Shown: piece after piece, positions 50,142-59,547 of the stretch
Layout: every line of letters starts with the position of its first letter
How positions within the stretch are numbered: the stretch's first letter is position 1
From: Streptomyces sp. NBC_00464
GTDB taxonomy: Bacteria; Actinomycetota; Actinomycetes; Streptomycetales; Streptomycetaceae
Assembly (NCBI RefSeq): GCF_036013915.1
Contig: NZ_CP107899.1
Location: 7,716,001 to 7,780,000 of the forward strand
Length of the DNA stretch: 64,000 nucleotides
Direction: 5' to 3'
Notes under the pieces: generated by a model
The model's input: the letters and a program-made list of their open reading frames with translations, nothing else
Database searches by the model: none
What the model was told of the DNA's origin: nothing
Translations under genes and position numbers: made by a program

Positions 50142-51122
50142 TCAGTGACGCGTCGGGTTGGTGCGCGGTGCGATGGTGGCGTTCGGCAGGGCGGGCGCGG
50201 GCAGACGGTCGCCGTCGTACGATTCGACGCTGCCGAAGCGGTCGGACGCGTTCTGCCATGCCGTCCTGGCTTCGGCGATGTCTTCGTGGCTGCGGCCGAT
50301 GAAGTTCCACCACATGACGATCTGCTCTTCGAACGGTGTCCCGCCGAGCAGGACCGCCCGAGCGGGGGTGTCCGTCTCGTTCGTCAGCGTCAGTGTGTCG
50401 TTTCCCGTGCGCAGGTATCCGAGTTCCGTCGGCCGAAGGGGTGTTCCGGAGATTCCGACCTTCCCTCGGTCGACCAGCAGGCCGTACTCGAAGGCGGGAT
50501 TCACCGGGAGTGTCGTCGTCGAGCGTGGCTCGAGGAGAAGTTCGGCGCCGAGCAAGGGAGTGAACGTCCGCACCGGAGAGGTGTCGCCGGCCAGAGACCC
50601 CAGGAACACTCTGATTTTCGCCCCGCCCACCCGGACCGGGCTCGGGACGTAATGCCGGAAGTCGCGGCCGGTGTGCCGGTGCTCTCCGGGCAGAGCCACC
50701 CACAGCTGCACGCCGTGCAGGACCGTGGTGCGGGTGGTGGAGACTTCCGTATGGCTGATGCCGTACCCGCCGGTCATGAGGTTCAGCTCACCGGGCCGCA
50801 CCAATGCGTGGGTGCCCATGCTGTCACGGTGCTCGATCTCTCCGCCGAACAGCCAGCTCACGGTCTGCAGGCCGGTGTGGGGATGGGGAGCGACGTCCAT
50901 GCCGCCGGTGTCGGCGACATCGTCGGGGCCGTAGTGGTCGATGAAACACCAGGCCCCGATCAGTGTGCGGGCACGCTGCGGCAGCGTCCGTCGGACCGTC
51001 ATCGCTCTCGGTCCGCCCAAAGGGACGTCCCGCGCGGTCAGCACGTCGACCCGCGGGGCGGCCTCGCCATGCTCCACGGCACCCCCGAGCAGGCCGGCGG
51101 GATCCGTGTCGGCGTTGCTCAT
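50142..51122 (-). CDS. pirin family protein
   Basis: A 326-residue bicupin. The N-domain includes LIGAWCFIDHYGPDDVADTG, APHPHTGLQTVSWLFGGEIE (two metal His) and HRDSMGTHALVRPGELNLMT (further His/Glu), then GGYGISHTEV. The C-domain retains the cupin fold. Pirins bind iron and act as quercetin 2,3-dioxygenases or as redox-sensitive regulators; a quercetinase role would be notable next to a putative flavonoid-glycoside locus, but pirins are common and this is speculative. Start ATG at 51122 with GAGGGAG upstream; divergent from the AhpD-like gene. Confidence 0.9.
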   Translation of the reverse strand: MSNADTDPAGLLGGAVEHGEAAPRVDVLTARDVPLGGPRAMTVRRTLPQRARTLIGAWCFIDHYGPDDVADTGGMDVAPHPHTGLQTVSWLFGGEIEHRDSMGTHALVRPGELNLMTGGYGISHTEVSTTRTTVLHGVQLWVALPGEHRHTGRDFRHYVPSPVRVGGAKIRVFLGSLAGDTSPVRTFTPLLGAELLLEPRSTTTLPVNPAFEYGLLVDRGKVGISGTPLRPTELGYLRTGNDTLTLTNETDTPARAVLLGGTPFEEQIVMWWNFIGRSHEDIAEARTAWQNASDRFGSVESYDGDRLPAPALPNATIAPRTNPTRH

Positions 51123-51242
51123 CGCACTCCCTCTCACCCGAAGGTGATTTCGTATTCAACAATAATGCCTGATAGTAAGTCCATGCCCCGCACTTGCACG
51201 GCAGACCGAGCGAGGGCGCAAGCGGCCCTGAAGGAGCCCACG

Positions 51243-51749
51243 TTGAGTTACGCCACAGCAGTCCCCGCGAGCCGTCGGGTCTTCATTGACAAGCAGAGCC
51301 CCAAGGCCTACCGCGCACTGGTCAAGGCGGCCGATGCGGTCCGCGCAGTCGCCGACGAGGCGGGCCTGGACCGCCGCTTGGTGGAGCTGATAAACCTCCG
51401 CGTTTCCCAGCTCAACGGCTGCGCCTTCTGCCTCGACGTGCACACGAGGGCCGCGCTGCGCGCCGGTGAGACCGCCCAGAGGCTGGGCGTGCTGGCTGCG
51501 TGGCGCGACACCGAACTGTTCACGGAGCGGGAACGTACGGCCCTCGCCCTGGCGGAGGTGACCACCGATCCGGCGAACGCGGTCGCGCAGGACGGCGCAT
51601 ACGAACAGGCTCGCCAGGTCCTCGACGAGGATGAGATCTCCGCGGTGATCTGGGTGGCGATCACCATCAACGCGTTCAACCGGGTCTCCGTCCTGAGTAA
51701 GCACCACGTCCGCAGGATCCCCTCGACACCCGGATCTCCACGTGAGTGA
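51243..51749 (+). CDS. carboxymuconolactone decarboxylase / AhpD-like family protein
   Basis: A 168-residue AhpD-fold protein. LVELINLRVSQLNGCAFCLD followed by V-H contains the C-x-x-C and downstream His of alkylhydroperoxidase D-type proteins (E-x8-C-x2-C-x3-H), so peroxidase activity is likelier than decarboxylase. TTG at 51243 has AAGGAG six bases upstream. In-frame ATG codons at 51165 and 51183 would give a longer, unrelated tail. It is divergent from pirin across about 120 bases, suggesting joint redox control. The stretch 51750-52100 after it holds no supported gene; a small CCCC-TTTC-GGGG hairpin lies close before the next start. Confidence 0.85.
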   Translation: MSYATAVPASRRVFIDKQSPKAYRALVKAADAVRAVADEAGLDRRLVELINLRVSQLNGCAFCLDVHTRAALRAGETAQRLGVLAAWRDTELFTERERTALALAEVTTDPANAVAQDGAYEQARQVLDEDEISAVIWVAITINAFNRVSVLSKHHVRRIPSTPGSPRE

Positions 51750-52100
51750 TCACCACCTCGTTCGCGGGTGAACACCGTCCGGACGACGGTCGCCAGGGCC
51801 GAGCTGCTTCGCCGGCCGGACTGACGCACGCGCTGTCCGAGCCGGGCGATGAGCCGCAGGCGTGCACAGCACATTAGCGGCGACCGCGGAAGGCACCTTG
51901 CCCGTCGGTGCACCACATGTGGCCTGTCCGCGCCTCGGAGGGGGCGACGAACGCCTTTGCCTTGAACACCGGGTGCCGCCTGCCGATGGGCCGGTGCCGT
52001 CCGTCCCCTCATCAGGTCGCGGGCACTCTGGCACCGCGGCCCTGAGGCCGTGACCTGGAGAAACACGCCTTATCCCCTTTCGGGGGAGAAGGGAGCGGCC

Positions 52101-53611
52101 GTGTCCGAAGAGAAGTCATTCGGGGTGGTGCTACGGGGTCTGCGGCAACGGGGCCGTTTGACGATGGAGGAGCTGGCTGAGGCCTCGGGCGTAAGTGTCC
52201 GGGCGATCGGCGACATGGAGCGGGGGCGTAGTCGGGTTCCGCAGCGGCGCACGGTGATGGCGCTGGCGGAGGGGCTGGGGCTGGCGGATGCGGAGCGGGA
52301 GGCGCTGCTGGTTGCGGCGCGGGCGGCGCGTCCGACGCGTGCGATGGCGGCGGCAGGGGCCGTGGTGCCGCCCCGGTCGGTGGGGGCCTCACGGGGCGTG
52401 ATCGTGAGCTGGCGCGGCTGACGGAGGCCGCGGCCCGCGCAGGCGCCGGCGTGTGGGCGTCGGTCTCGGTTGTCTCGGGTCCTCCGGGGTGCGGGAAGAC
52501 GACGCCGGCGCTCAGGCGGCAGCAGATCTGGCAGGGAACATTCCTGATGGGTGCTTCGTGGTCGACCTGTACGGAGTGGAGGGCCCTGTGGACCCGGGCG
52601 AGGCGCTGCTGAAGCTGCTGAGGGCCCTTGGAGTGCCCGATCGCCGGCTGGCGCAGGAGGATCCGCAGGGTCGTGCGGGGCTGCTGAGGGTGCTGTTTGC
52701 TGAGCGCCGGTGCCTGGTGGTCCTGGACAACGCCCGCGACGAGGGGCGGGTCCGTCCGTTGCTGCCCGGGGGAGGGTGGAGTCTTGTGCTGGTCACCAGC
52801 CGGCGGCCATTGACCGGGTTGGAGGATGTTGACCGGCTGGCGCTGCCGGAGATGGCGCAGCCGGAGGCGGTCGAGTTGCTGTGCCGGATCCTGGGCGAGG
52901 CGCGTGCTGATGCGGAAGCGGAGGCTGTGGCGCGGGTTGCGGAACTGTGCGGGCGTCTGCCGTTGGCCTTGCGGGTGGCGGGCAACTGGCTGCCGGTCCG
53001 GTCCGGGTGGAGCGTTGACCATCTGGTCCGTCGCCTCGCCGACGAGGAGCGCCGACTGCGCGCCCTGGTCGCGGGTGATGTGCGGGTGGAGGCGGCGTTC
53101 GAACTTTCCTACCGTCAGCTGACCGGCCAGGCCGCCCGGATGCTGCGGCTACTGAGCCTGGTCCCGGGGCCGGACATGACCGCCGCCTACGGAGCGGCGC
53201 TGACCGCGACCGGCGTCTTCGAGGCCGAGGACGTGATGGAGGAGCTGGTCGAGGCCGGCCTGCTGCAGGCCACCTTCACCGGCCGCTACCAACTGCACGA
53301 CCTCCTACGGCTCTTTGCCCGCGCCCACCTCTCCCGCGATGAGGAACCCGGCGAGCCACGACTACGCCGCCCTGGGGCGATGGCACGAGGCCGCCGACTT
53401 CTGTCGCAGTACTGTGGTTCAGTCCCACCGCACTGGCCAGACCATCTTGGAGGGACTCACGCTCCTGGGTCTGGGTGAGGCCCTGACCGAACTGGGAGAA
53501 GCCGAGGAAGCGCGCTCCTGCTTCCGTCAGGTCCTCGCCCTCGGAGACGCGGCCGACAGCAGCCACCTGAAGACAGCACAGGAGCTCCTGGACGCGCTCC
53601 CTGCCGAGTGA
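52101..53611 (+). pseudogene. decayed XRE-NB-ARC-TPR regulator, paralogue of the gene at 47.3-49.6 kb
   Basis: Homologous pieces occur in order but in three frames. GTG at 52101 opens an XRE domain (LTMEELAEASGVSVRAIGDM) that reaches a stop at 52421. The next piece (LTGRDRELARLTEAAARAG and Walker A VSGPPGCGKTTPAL, about 52390-52510) is in a second frame. NB-ARC continues in a third (CLVVLDNARDEGRVRPLLPG; LPLALRVAGNWLPVRSGWS) to about 53340. The end (YAALGRWHEAADFCRSTVVQ to 53611) is a lone TPR piece. About 250-300 residues of TPR are missing. At least three lesions make it non-functional. Confidence 0.8.
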
Positions 53612-53766
53612 GCAACGCCCGCCGACGCGGGCGGCCGTCCGGGACGTCGATGCAGGACTTGAACAACCCGCTGAAGATCGGCGTCGCGGCGATGATGCCG
53701 CCCGCGCGTTCATTGCCTCAACCGCCGCGCGCAGCGCGGGGCCGGGGAAGCCGGTCACCAGGTTGT

Positions 53767-53808
53767 GAGCGATGTCGACGGCCGGCTCCCCGGCCGTCGA
53801 CATCGCTC
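53767..53808. terminator. 19-bp perfect hairpin
   Basis: GAGCGATGTCGACGGCCGG (53767-53785) and its exact inverse (53790-53808) flank CTCC. It lies in the 341-base gap 53612-53952 between the decayed regulator (+) and the HSL hydrolase (-), the expected place for a bidirectional terminator. Nothing else in the gap can be supported. Confidence 0.75.
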
Positions 53809-53952
53809 TCGGGCGGGTGCCGCGGCTTGTACCGGTCCCTTCTCCGTCCCACAGCCGCACCCCACGCCGGCCCCGTACGGGCGCGTGCCTGCTCGCGAAC
53901 GGGGGAGGTGCTCTGCGCGCGCCTCCGTACACCTGGCCCGGCGCGGAAGGAA

Positions 53953-54942
53953 TCAGCCGCGATGTCGGTGCAGAGCGACGTGCACGGTGTCGAGGGCCTG
54001 GGTGAGAGCTGCGCGGGCGGCGTCCGTGTTGCGCAGCGGATCGAGCACCATGAAGCCGTGGATCGTCCCGTGGTACCGCATGGAGACCACTGCGACGCCG
54101 GCCGCCCTGAGCTTCGCCGCATAGGCCTCACCCTCGTCGCGCAGCACGTCGGCCTCGCTGGTGACCACCAGCGCGGGAGGGAGTCCGGTGAGCTGCTCCA
54201 GGGTCGCCTGCAGCGGTGATGCGGTGGCCTCGCTGCGCTGCCGCGCATCGGGCAGGTACTGGTCCCAGAACCAGCGCATGGTCTCGCGACCGAGGAAGTA
54301 GCCCCTGGCGAACCGCTGGTACGAGGGTGTGTCGAAGTCGGCGTCGGTGATGGGGCAGAGCAGCACCTGCTGCAGCAGCCGCACCCCGCCCCGCTCCTTG
54401 GCGAGGAGGGTCAGCGCCGCCACCAGGTTGCCGCCGGCCGAGTCGCCCACGGCGGCCATCCGGCTCCCGTCCAGGCCGATCTCGCCGCCTTGCTCGCAGA
54501 TCCACTTCGCGACCGCGTAACACTGTTCGATGGCGACCGGATACTGCGCCTCGGGGGCGCGTTCGTACTCGACGAAGACCACAGCCGCGTCCGTACCGAC
54601 GGCGAACGCGCGCACCAGGCGCTCATGGGTGCCGGCATCACCCAGAACCCAGCCCAGCCCGTGCAGGAACAGCACGACCGGGATTTTTCCGACGCTGTCG
54701 GCGGGCTTGACCACCTTCACCCGTACGTGACCGGTCGGCCCACCCGGCAGTGCGAACCACTCCGTGGAGGTGTCCTGCCCGTCTGGCGGACCGTCCTCGC
54801 CCTGCAGCCGGGCCAGGTCCAGCCGGGCCTGTTCCAGGTCCCGGTCGTGCGCCGACGATGGGCAGGCGTGCCTGTCCACGAACGCTCGGGTGGGGTGGTC
54901 CAGGACCGGGTGCCGAAGGGGCGAACGGGGGAAGTCGGTCAC
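53953..54942 (-). CDS. alpha/beta hydrolase, hormone-sensitive-lipase-like family (second copy)
   Basis: A 329-residue HSL-type esterase, paralogous to the gene at 41383-42354. Oxyanion variant LFLHGLGWVLGDAGTHERLV, nucleophile AAVGDSAGGNLVAALTLLA, acid VVTSEADVLRDEGEAYAAKL, base HGTIHGFMVLDPL. Shared blocks such as PVAIEQCYAVAKW and FARGYFLGRETMRWFWDQY make the relation clear. GTG at 54942 has AGGAG five bases upstream; the frame extends to 55083 with no homologous sequence. It lies 158 bases after the AraC gene on the same strand, so that regulator may control it. Confidence 0.87.
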   Translation of the reverse strand: MTDFPRSPLRHPVLDHPTRAFVDRHACPSSAHDRDLEQARLDLARLQGEDGPPDGQDTSTEWFALPGGPTGHVRVKVVKPADSVGKIPVVLFLHGLGWVLGDAGTHERLVRAFAVGTDAAVVFVEYERAPEAQYPVAIEQCYAVAKWICEQGGEIGLDGSRMAAVGDSAGGNLVAALTLLAKERGGVRLLQQVLLCPITDADFDTPSYQRFARGYFLGRETMRWFWDQYLPDARQRSEATASPLQATLEQLTGLPPALVVTSEADVLRDEGEAYAAKLRAAGVAVVSMRYHGTIHGFMVLDPLRNTDAARAALTQALDTVHVALHRHRG

Positions 54943-55100
54943 ACCGTCTCCTGCCGAGAGGGCCAAGGGAAGAACTTGGAAGAAGGGTTGTCCGGCGCAC
55001 CGAATGCATGGTCGCGAGGCGGCAAGCGATGCTGCGGCTGCCGGGCCGAGGCAGTGCCCGCCGGGGCGCGGGGCAGCCCGCACGGCTCCGAGCGGGCACC

Positions 55101-56150
55101 CTACCCCCTGGCGGGTGCAAGGTCAGCCCCCGGTCGGTCGGCCACCGTGGACGATGGCGCAGGCCTGCCCACGGGAGACAGCGCGACGTCGTCCTGGAGG
55201 GTGCGCAGGTTCCGCCATTCACGGGGGGAGACGCCGTAAGCGGCGCGGAAGGCCCGGCTGAAGTGGGCGGGGTTGACGAAGCCCCACCGCTGGGCAACGG
55301 CGGACACGGTGGGGGCTGTCCTGCCGCGGCGGGCCAGTTCGCGGCCGCACTCCTCCAGGCGCCGTTTCTGGATGAGCCGACCGACGGTGGTCCCCTCGCC
55401 TTCGAACAGCCGGTGGAGGTACCGGATGGAGATCCGGTGCGCCCGGGCGATGTTCTCCGGCGACAGGTCCGGGTCGCTCAGGTTCCGGTTGATGTGGTCG
55501 CGGACGCGTAGGAGCAGGTGGCTGCGGGCGGTGTCCTCGGCGTCCGTGCCGCTCGGGTGGGCCCGCTCGGTGATCAGGGTGGCGAACAGGTCGACGACAT
55601 TGCCGGCCAACCGGTCCGCGACGGCCGGCGGGTAGGCGTCCGGCGAGGCGGCCAGGGAGGCCAGGAACGGGAGCAGTACCGCGCCGAAGCCGTGCCTGGT
55701 GCCGATGGCATGACCGGTGACCTGCCGGATGTCGCTGTCCGGCACGCCCAGCGTGCGGCGGGGCAGTTGGAAGACGTGGGTGGCGAACCGCTGCGGATAG
55801 TCGAAGGAGTACGGTCGGCTCCTGTCGCACACCACGAGGTCTCCCTCACCCACCTCGGCTCGCCGGCCGTCCTGGATGAAGGTGGCCGTGCCCGATATCT
55901 GGACACCGACGGCCACCAGCGCCTCGGACGAGCGGGCGATCAGTGCCGGAGTGCGGCTGACGCGCTCCGCGTCGGCCTCCATGGTGGAGACCTGGAGATA
56001 CCCGAGTCGGTTGGTGACGATCCGGGCGTCGAAGAGGCCGTCGCTGTGCGGGGTCACGGCCACCGGCACCAGCGTCCTGTTCACCGCATCGTTCCAGTAG
56101 GCGACCCTGTCCTGGTCTGGCACCGAGGTGGTCGTCAACACCGAGCTCAA
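55101..56150 (-). CDS. AraC family transcriptional regulator (AraC-binding-like N-domain)
   Basis: A 349-residue AraC/XylS regulator. The N-terminal 200 residues (DRVAYWNDAVNRTLVPVAVT; GDLVVCDRSRPYSFDYPQRF) match the AraC_binding_2 type seen in FeaR/NphR-like activators of aromatic or nitrile catabolism. The C-terminal double HTH reads DLSPENIARAHRISIRYLHR and VSAVAQRWGFVNPAHFSRAF followed by R-A-A-Y-G-V-S-P-R-E-W. TTG at 56150 is used because AGAGGAG lies five bases upstream and the family N-terminus starts there. Likely target is the HSL hydrolase gene just downstream. Confidence 0.88.
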   Translation of the reverse strand: MSSVLTTTSVPDQDRVAYWNDAVNRTLVPVAVTPHSDGLFDARIVTNRLGYLQVSTMEADAERVSRTPALIARSSEALVAVGVQISGTATFIQDGRRAEVGEGDLVVCDRSRPYSFDYPQRFATHVFQLPRRTLGVPDSDIRQVTGHAIGTRHGFGAVLLPFLASLAASPDAYPPAVADRLAGNVVDLFATLITERAHPSGTDAEDTARSHLLLRVRDHINRNLSDPDLSPENIARAHRISIRYLHRLFEGEGTTVGRLIQKRRLEECGRELARRGRTAPTVSAVAQRWGFVNPAHFSRAFRAAYGVSPREWRNLRTLQDDVALSPVGRPAPSSTVADRPGADLAPARG

Positions 56151-56710
56151 TTTGCTCCTCTTTCAGGGAAGTGACTCAGGGGCTGCAATGGACGGCTGGA
56201 CCTCCCCGGAAGGCGGGGCCGGTGTCCGGCAGGAACGGCCGGCTCGTTGTAAGAGCAGCAACTTCGCTGGAGAGCGCAACCGGCCTGCTTCGGCGAGGTC
56301 TGGGTTCCCGCCCGCAAACACAGCCAACCAGGGGAGCGCGTCGGTCTCCAGGCAGAACCACAGGCAGAAATGGCGGGAGCAGACAGCCACATGGCAGCAG
56401 GGGCAGGCCGAGTCGGTCGCCGAGGCGACTCCCGGTCCCGCGACCGCGACGGAGTCGTCCACCGGCAAGTCCTCCTCCCCGGGCGTGTCGTCATCAGCTT
56501 CGGTCACGGCATTCCCGTCCCCGTCCCCGTCCGCGGCCGTAGCCGCTTCCGTCACCAAGGCATCCGCCGAATCGACCGGGCCGGCCACCCCCACCCGCGG
56601 TTGCCCGAGTTGCACAGCGCCGGATGCACCGGTGGCCCATGGTCCGCCGACCGTCCGCCACCTCGCGCCGCGGTGGCGCCGGGCGGGGCAGCGGTCGGCC
56701 GGCGGGTGGG
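56151..56710. other. 560-base interval with low-complexity DNA, no supported gene
   Basis: Upstream of the AraC gene and downstream of the secreted hydrolase. A plus-strand frame over 56189-56640 is rich in S, T, P and A and a minus-strand one in A, D and G (both from CCCCGT-like repeats). Neither has a recognised domain or a clear ribosome site. Confidence 0.4.
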
Positions 56711-58243
56711 TCAGCCGCCGATGCCCGATTCCTGCGCGGCGCCAACGATTGCCGTCGCGTCCTCCGGCAGCAGGTATCCGGCATCGATGGACGTCTGCGC
56801 GGCCGCGCGCACCTTGCTCACGTAGTCGGCGTGGGTCGGGTAGAGCCGGCTGAGGACCGGTTCCGCGGTGGCCGGGAAGTAGGGGTCGGACGGGTCGCCG
56901 TCGTCGTGCCGGTCCCAGACGTCGGCGTCGCCGTTCCACGCGTCGCGGGCGCCGTACAGGCCGCAGAACACGCCGCTGCCCGTGGTGTCGCGCGAACCCG
57001 TGAGCGTGCGGGTGGGCACCGTGATGTCCGGCAGACGGACACCGCCGGTGGCCAGGCCGGTGGCCGGGTCCCGCAGGACGGTGCTCAGCGGTTGACTGCT
57101 CGGCGGCCGCGCACCGCCCCGCGCCCAGGTGGCCAGGTGGCGCAGTGCCGAGTTCATCGCCCAGTGGCCGGGCCCGTCGTTGAAGGGAGCCGAACCGGTG
57201 GCGCAGTCGGCCGACGGCGCGGCCGAACCCGCCGACTTCTGCACCGTTGCCTCACCGAGGTCGTAGGCCCACTGGTCACCGTGCGCGGTGCCGGCCAGCT
57301 CCCAGTGCACGACGCTGCCGGTGTCCGGCTGCCGTGCGGTTGCGGCGCCCGGCACATCGGTCTCGGTGAGCACGACGAACGTCGGCGCCGCCAGGTCGGT
57401 CCTGATCCGGGACGGGTTCGGCATCAGCAACGTGCCGGCGAGCACGCCGCTGATGGGCGAGGCGATCGCGCTGTTGCTGTGCACCATGAAGCCGTCGTAG
57501 ACCTTGGCGAGCGGCTGGACGGCGTTGACGTACGTCGTCATGAAGCCCGCCGACTGCGACTCGCCGTCGGCGAGCAGCGTCCGGACCGGGAGCGCGCCGA
57601 GCGGGCTCGGCCCGTTCGGGGTCCGCAGCGCCTGGCCCGCCTGGGAGAAGATGTCGTAGGCGAAGGCGTCACCGGGGTGGACCAGGGTGCCGTACCTGGC
57701 CGGGTCCCAGTCCTTGAGGCCCTTGATCCCGCCCAGTCCGCCGTTGACCCCGACGGCCTGCGCCGAGACACCGACCCAGGCGTAGCCCTCGCGCAGCAGC
57801 TCGTCCCGCTCGAACCAGTAGTCCGGGGAGAGGTCGAGCTGCCCGCTGACGTTGAGCCACTCCACGACCACCGTGCCGTTGAACTTCGCCGGATCGGCGG
57901 GGCGGCGCACCAGCAGGCGGCTCTTGTAGTCGGCGGTGCCGGACGCGCGAACGCTCCACCGGCCGTCCGACGTCCACAGGCCGGACTTGGCGTAGGACGT
58001 GGCGGTGCCCGAAATGAAGTACTCGCTCTCGGTGTAGCCGAACGAGCCGAGGTCCTCCGCCGCGGCGAGGAACGGGAAGCCGTGACTGCCGGCGGGCGGG
58101 ACGGTGACTGTCGGGTTCGCGGCCGCGGCGGGGGCAGCCGCGGCCGTGGTGGCCAGCGGGTCGGCGAAGAGGGCGCCGCAGAGCAGCGCCCCCAGCGCGG
58201 CGGCTGTGGCGAACCGCCGGGATAACCGGGCAGGCATGCGCAT
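56711..58243 (-). CDS. secreted alpha/beta hydrolase domain protein (Abhydrolase_10-like)
   Basis: A 510-residue exported enzyme. MRMPARLSRRFATAAALGAL starts a Sec-type signal with A-x-A sites near residues 33-40. The mature protein has GTVVVEWLNVSGQLDLSPDY, GYAWVGVSAQAVGVNGGLGG, the nucleophile elbow TLLADGESQSAGFMTTYVNA (G-E-S-Q-S), SVVHWELAGTAHGDQW (catalytic His) and a proline/asparagine-rich C-terminus. This matches the alpha/beta hydrolase domain-containing family common in actinomycetes, substrate unknown. Start ATG at 58243 has ACGGAGG upstream. Confidence 0.87.
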   Translation of the reverse strand: MRMPARLSRRFATAAALGALLCGALFADPLATTAAAAPAAAANPTVTVPPAGSHGFPFLAAAEDLGSFGYTESEYFISGTATSYAKSGLWTSDGRWSVRASGTADYKSRLLVRRPADPAKFNGTVVVEWLNVSGQLDLSPDYWFERDELLREGYAWVGVSAQAVGVNGGLGGIKGLKDWDPARYGTLVHPGDAFAYDIFSQAGQALRTPNGPSPLGALPVRTLLADGESQSAGFMTTYVNAVQPLAKVYDGFMVHSNSAIASPISGVLAGTLLMPNPSRIRTDLAAPTFVVLTETDVPGAATARQPDTGSVVHWELAGTAHGDQWAYDLGEATVQKSAGSAAPSADCATGSAPFNDGPGHWAMNSALRHLATWARGGARPPSSQPLSTVLRDPATGLATGGVRLPDITVPTRTLTGSRDTTGSGVFCGLYGARDAWNGDADVWDRHDDGDPSDPYFPATAEPVLSRLYPTHADYVSKVRAAAQTSIDAGYLLPEDATAIVGAAQESGIGG

Positions 58244-58377
58244 GGATTGCCTCCGTGAATGCGTGTCCCAATGGGTTGAGACCGCAGTTTCGACGGATCG
58301 TGGCGGGTTGACATCGGCGAATCCACCAGTGTCCCAGGAGCGGTGACCGGTGACCTCTCCTGGCGAAACACCCTGTG

Positions 58378-58433
58378 CCGTCCCGCCGTCCCGCCGTCCC
58401 GCCGTCCCGCCGTCCCGCCGTCCCGCCGTCCCG
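58378..58433. repeat. seven exact tandem copies of CCGTCCCG
   Basis: The 8-base unit CCGTCCCG repeats seven times, followed by a broken eighth (CCGTTCTG). It lies upstream of the secreted hydrolase, between its start and the methyltransferase end. Since 8 is not a multiple of 3, copy-number change would shift any frame read through it. A slippage-prone array. Confidence 0.85.
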
Positions 58434-58605
58434 CCGTTCTGCCTGTGCGGTGCGGCGGCATGCTGGAGGCCTGAATCGCGTGCGCGCCCGACCTGGCGCT
58501 CTCGGCCCTGCCCGGATTCACTCCGCGGGGCGACGCCTCGGCCTCCAGCCGGTACTACGCCGAGGACATCACGGAGCCGTCCGTCCTCGTTCGAAACGGC
58601 GGCCG

Positions 58606-59406
58606 CTACCGCTTGGCCGCCACGAATCCCCACTGGTCGACCGGCTCGCCGACGGCGGGCTCGTCGGGACGCCACAGGCTGATCGAGCCGAAGCCCGGCT
58701 CCACCAGGTCGAGTCCGTCCGCGAAGGTCGCCATGATCTCCTTGGGGCGCGAGATGTACGGCATGGCACCGCCGCTGGCGTACTCCTCGGACCCGGCCTC
58801 CGTCTCCGGGGTCCCGATGGTGTCGCACAGCATCAGGTGGCTGCCCGCGGGCAGCGCGTCCAAGTAGCTGCGGAGCAGCGCCGCGGCCTCGCCCGAGTCC
58901 GCGACGTGTCCCAGTGTCGAGAGCACCATCACAGCCACCGGCTTGTCGAGGTCCAGCGTCCGGGCGGCTTCTCGCAGCACCGTCTTCGCGTCCCTCAGGT
59001 CCGCGTGCACATAGTCCGTCGCCCCCTCTGGCCGACTGGTCAGCAGGGCACGTGCGTGCGCCAGGACGATCGGGTCGTGGTCCACGTACACGATGCGTGC
59101 CGTCGGCTCGACGTCCTGGGCGACCTCGTGCGTCGCGTTCGCCGTCGGCAGACCGGTGCCGAGATCCAGGAACTGCCGAATCCCCGCCTCACCGGCCAGA
59201 TAGCGCACCGCTCGTGCCTGGAACGCCCGGGAGGCGCGCGCTATGTCGATGATCTGCGGGTACAGCTCCTCCATCGTCGCCCCTAGCCGGCGGTCCGCCT
59301 CGTGGTTGTCCTTGCCGCCCAGCCAGTAGTTCCACACCCGCGCCGAATGCGGCGTGCCCGTGTCGATTCCGTCCACCGGCGTCGGGGTGTCTTGCTCGTC
59401 AGCCAT
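58606..59406 (-). CDS. SAM-dependent methyltransferase (Methyltransf_19 / DUF574 family)
   Basis: A 266-residue methyltransferase. It starts with the family hallmark TPHSARVWNYWLGGKDNHEA, then IRQFLDLGTGLPTANATHEV (SAM motif I), ARIVYVDHDPIVLAHARALL (motif II, acidic D), DYVHADLRD and PVAVMVLSTLGHVADSGEAA. The family is expanded in Streptomyces with unknown substrates. ATG at 59406 with GAGGG upstream. It is divergent from the DUF2690 gene across a 442-base region. Confidence 0.92.
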   Translation of the reverse strand: MADEQDTPTPVDGIDTGTPHSARVWNYWLGGKDNHEADRRLGATMEELYPQIIDIARASRAFQARAVRYLAGEAGIRQFLDLGTGLPTANATHEVAQDVEPTARIVYVDHDPIVLAHARALLTSRPEGATDYVHADLRDAKTVLREAARTLDLDKPVAVMVLSTLGHVADSGEAAALLRSYLDALPAGSHLMLCDTIGTPETEAGSEEYASGGAMPYISRPKEIMATFADGLDLVEPGFGSISLWRPDEPAVGEPVDQWGFVAAKR

Positions 59407-59547
59407 CGGCCCTCTTCAAGTCGTACTTCGGTCGCGGACGACCCCCGTACCGCGCACGCCCATGCTTCCTCACCTGCATCGTCCGCAACAGCCCGGCAAG
59501 GGAGCAACTCCCCTACCGGGCACGGAGGCAGAGCGGGCCCGTCATGG

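Noticed and set aside
51243..51749. Assignment as 4-carboxymuconolactone decarboxylase of the aromatic pathway
   Set aside because: The C-x-x-C followed by His is the AhpD-type peroxidase pattern, and the gene is 36 kb from the aromatic cluster next to pirin.
56163..56853. Overlapping plus and minus frames rich in S/T/P or A/D/G
   Set aside because: Low complexity driven by short C-rich repeats; no domain, no signal, no convincing start.
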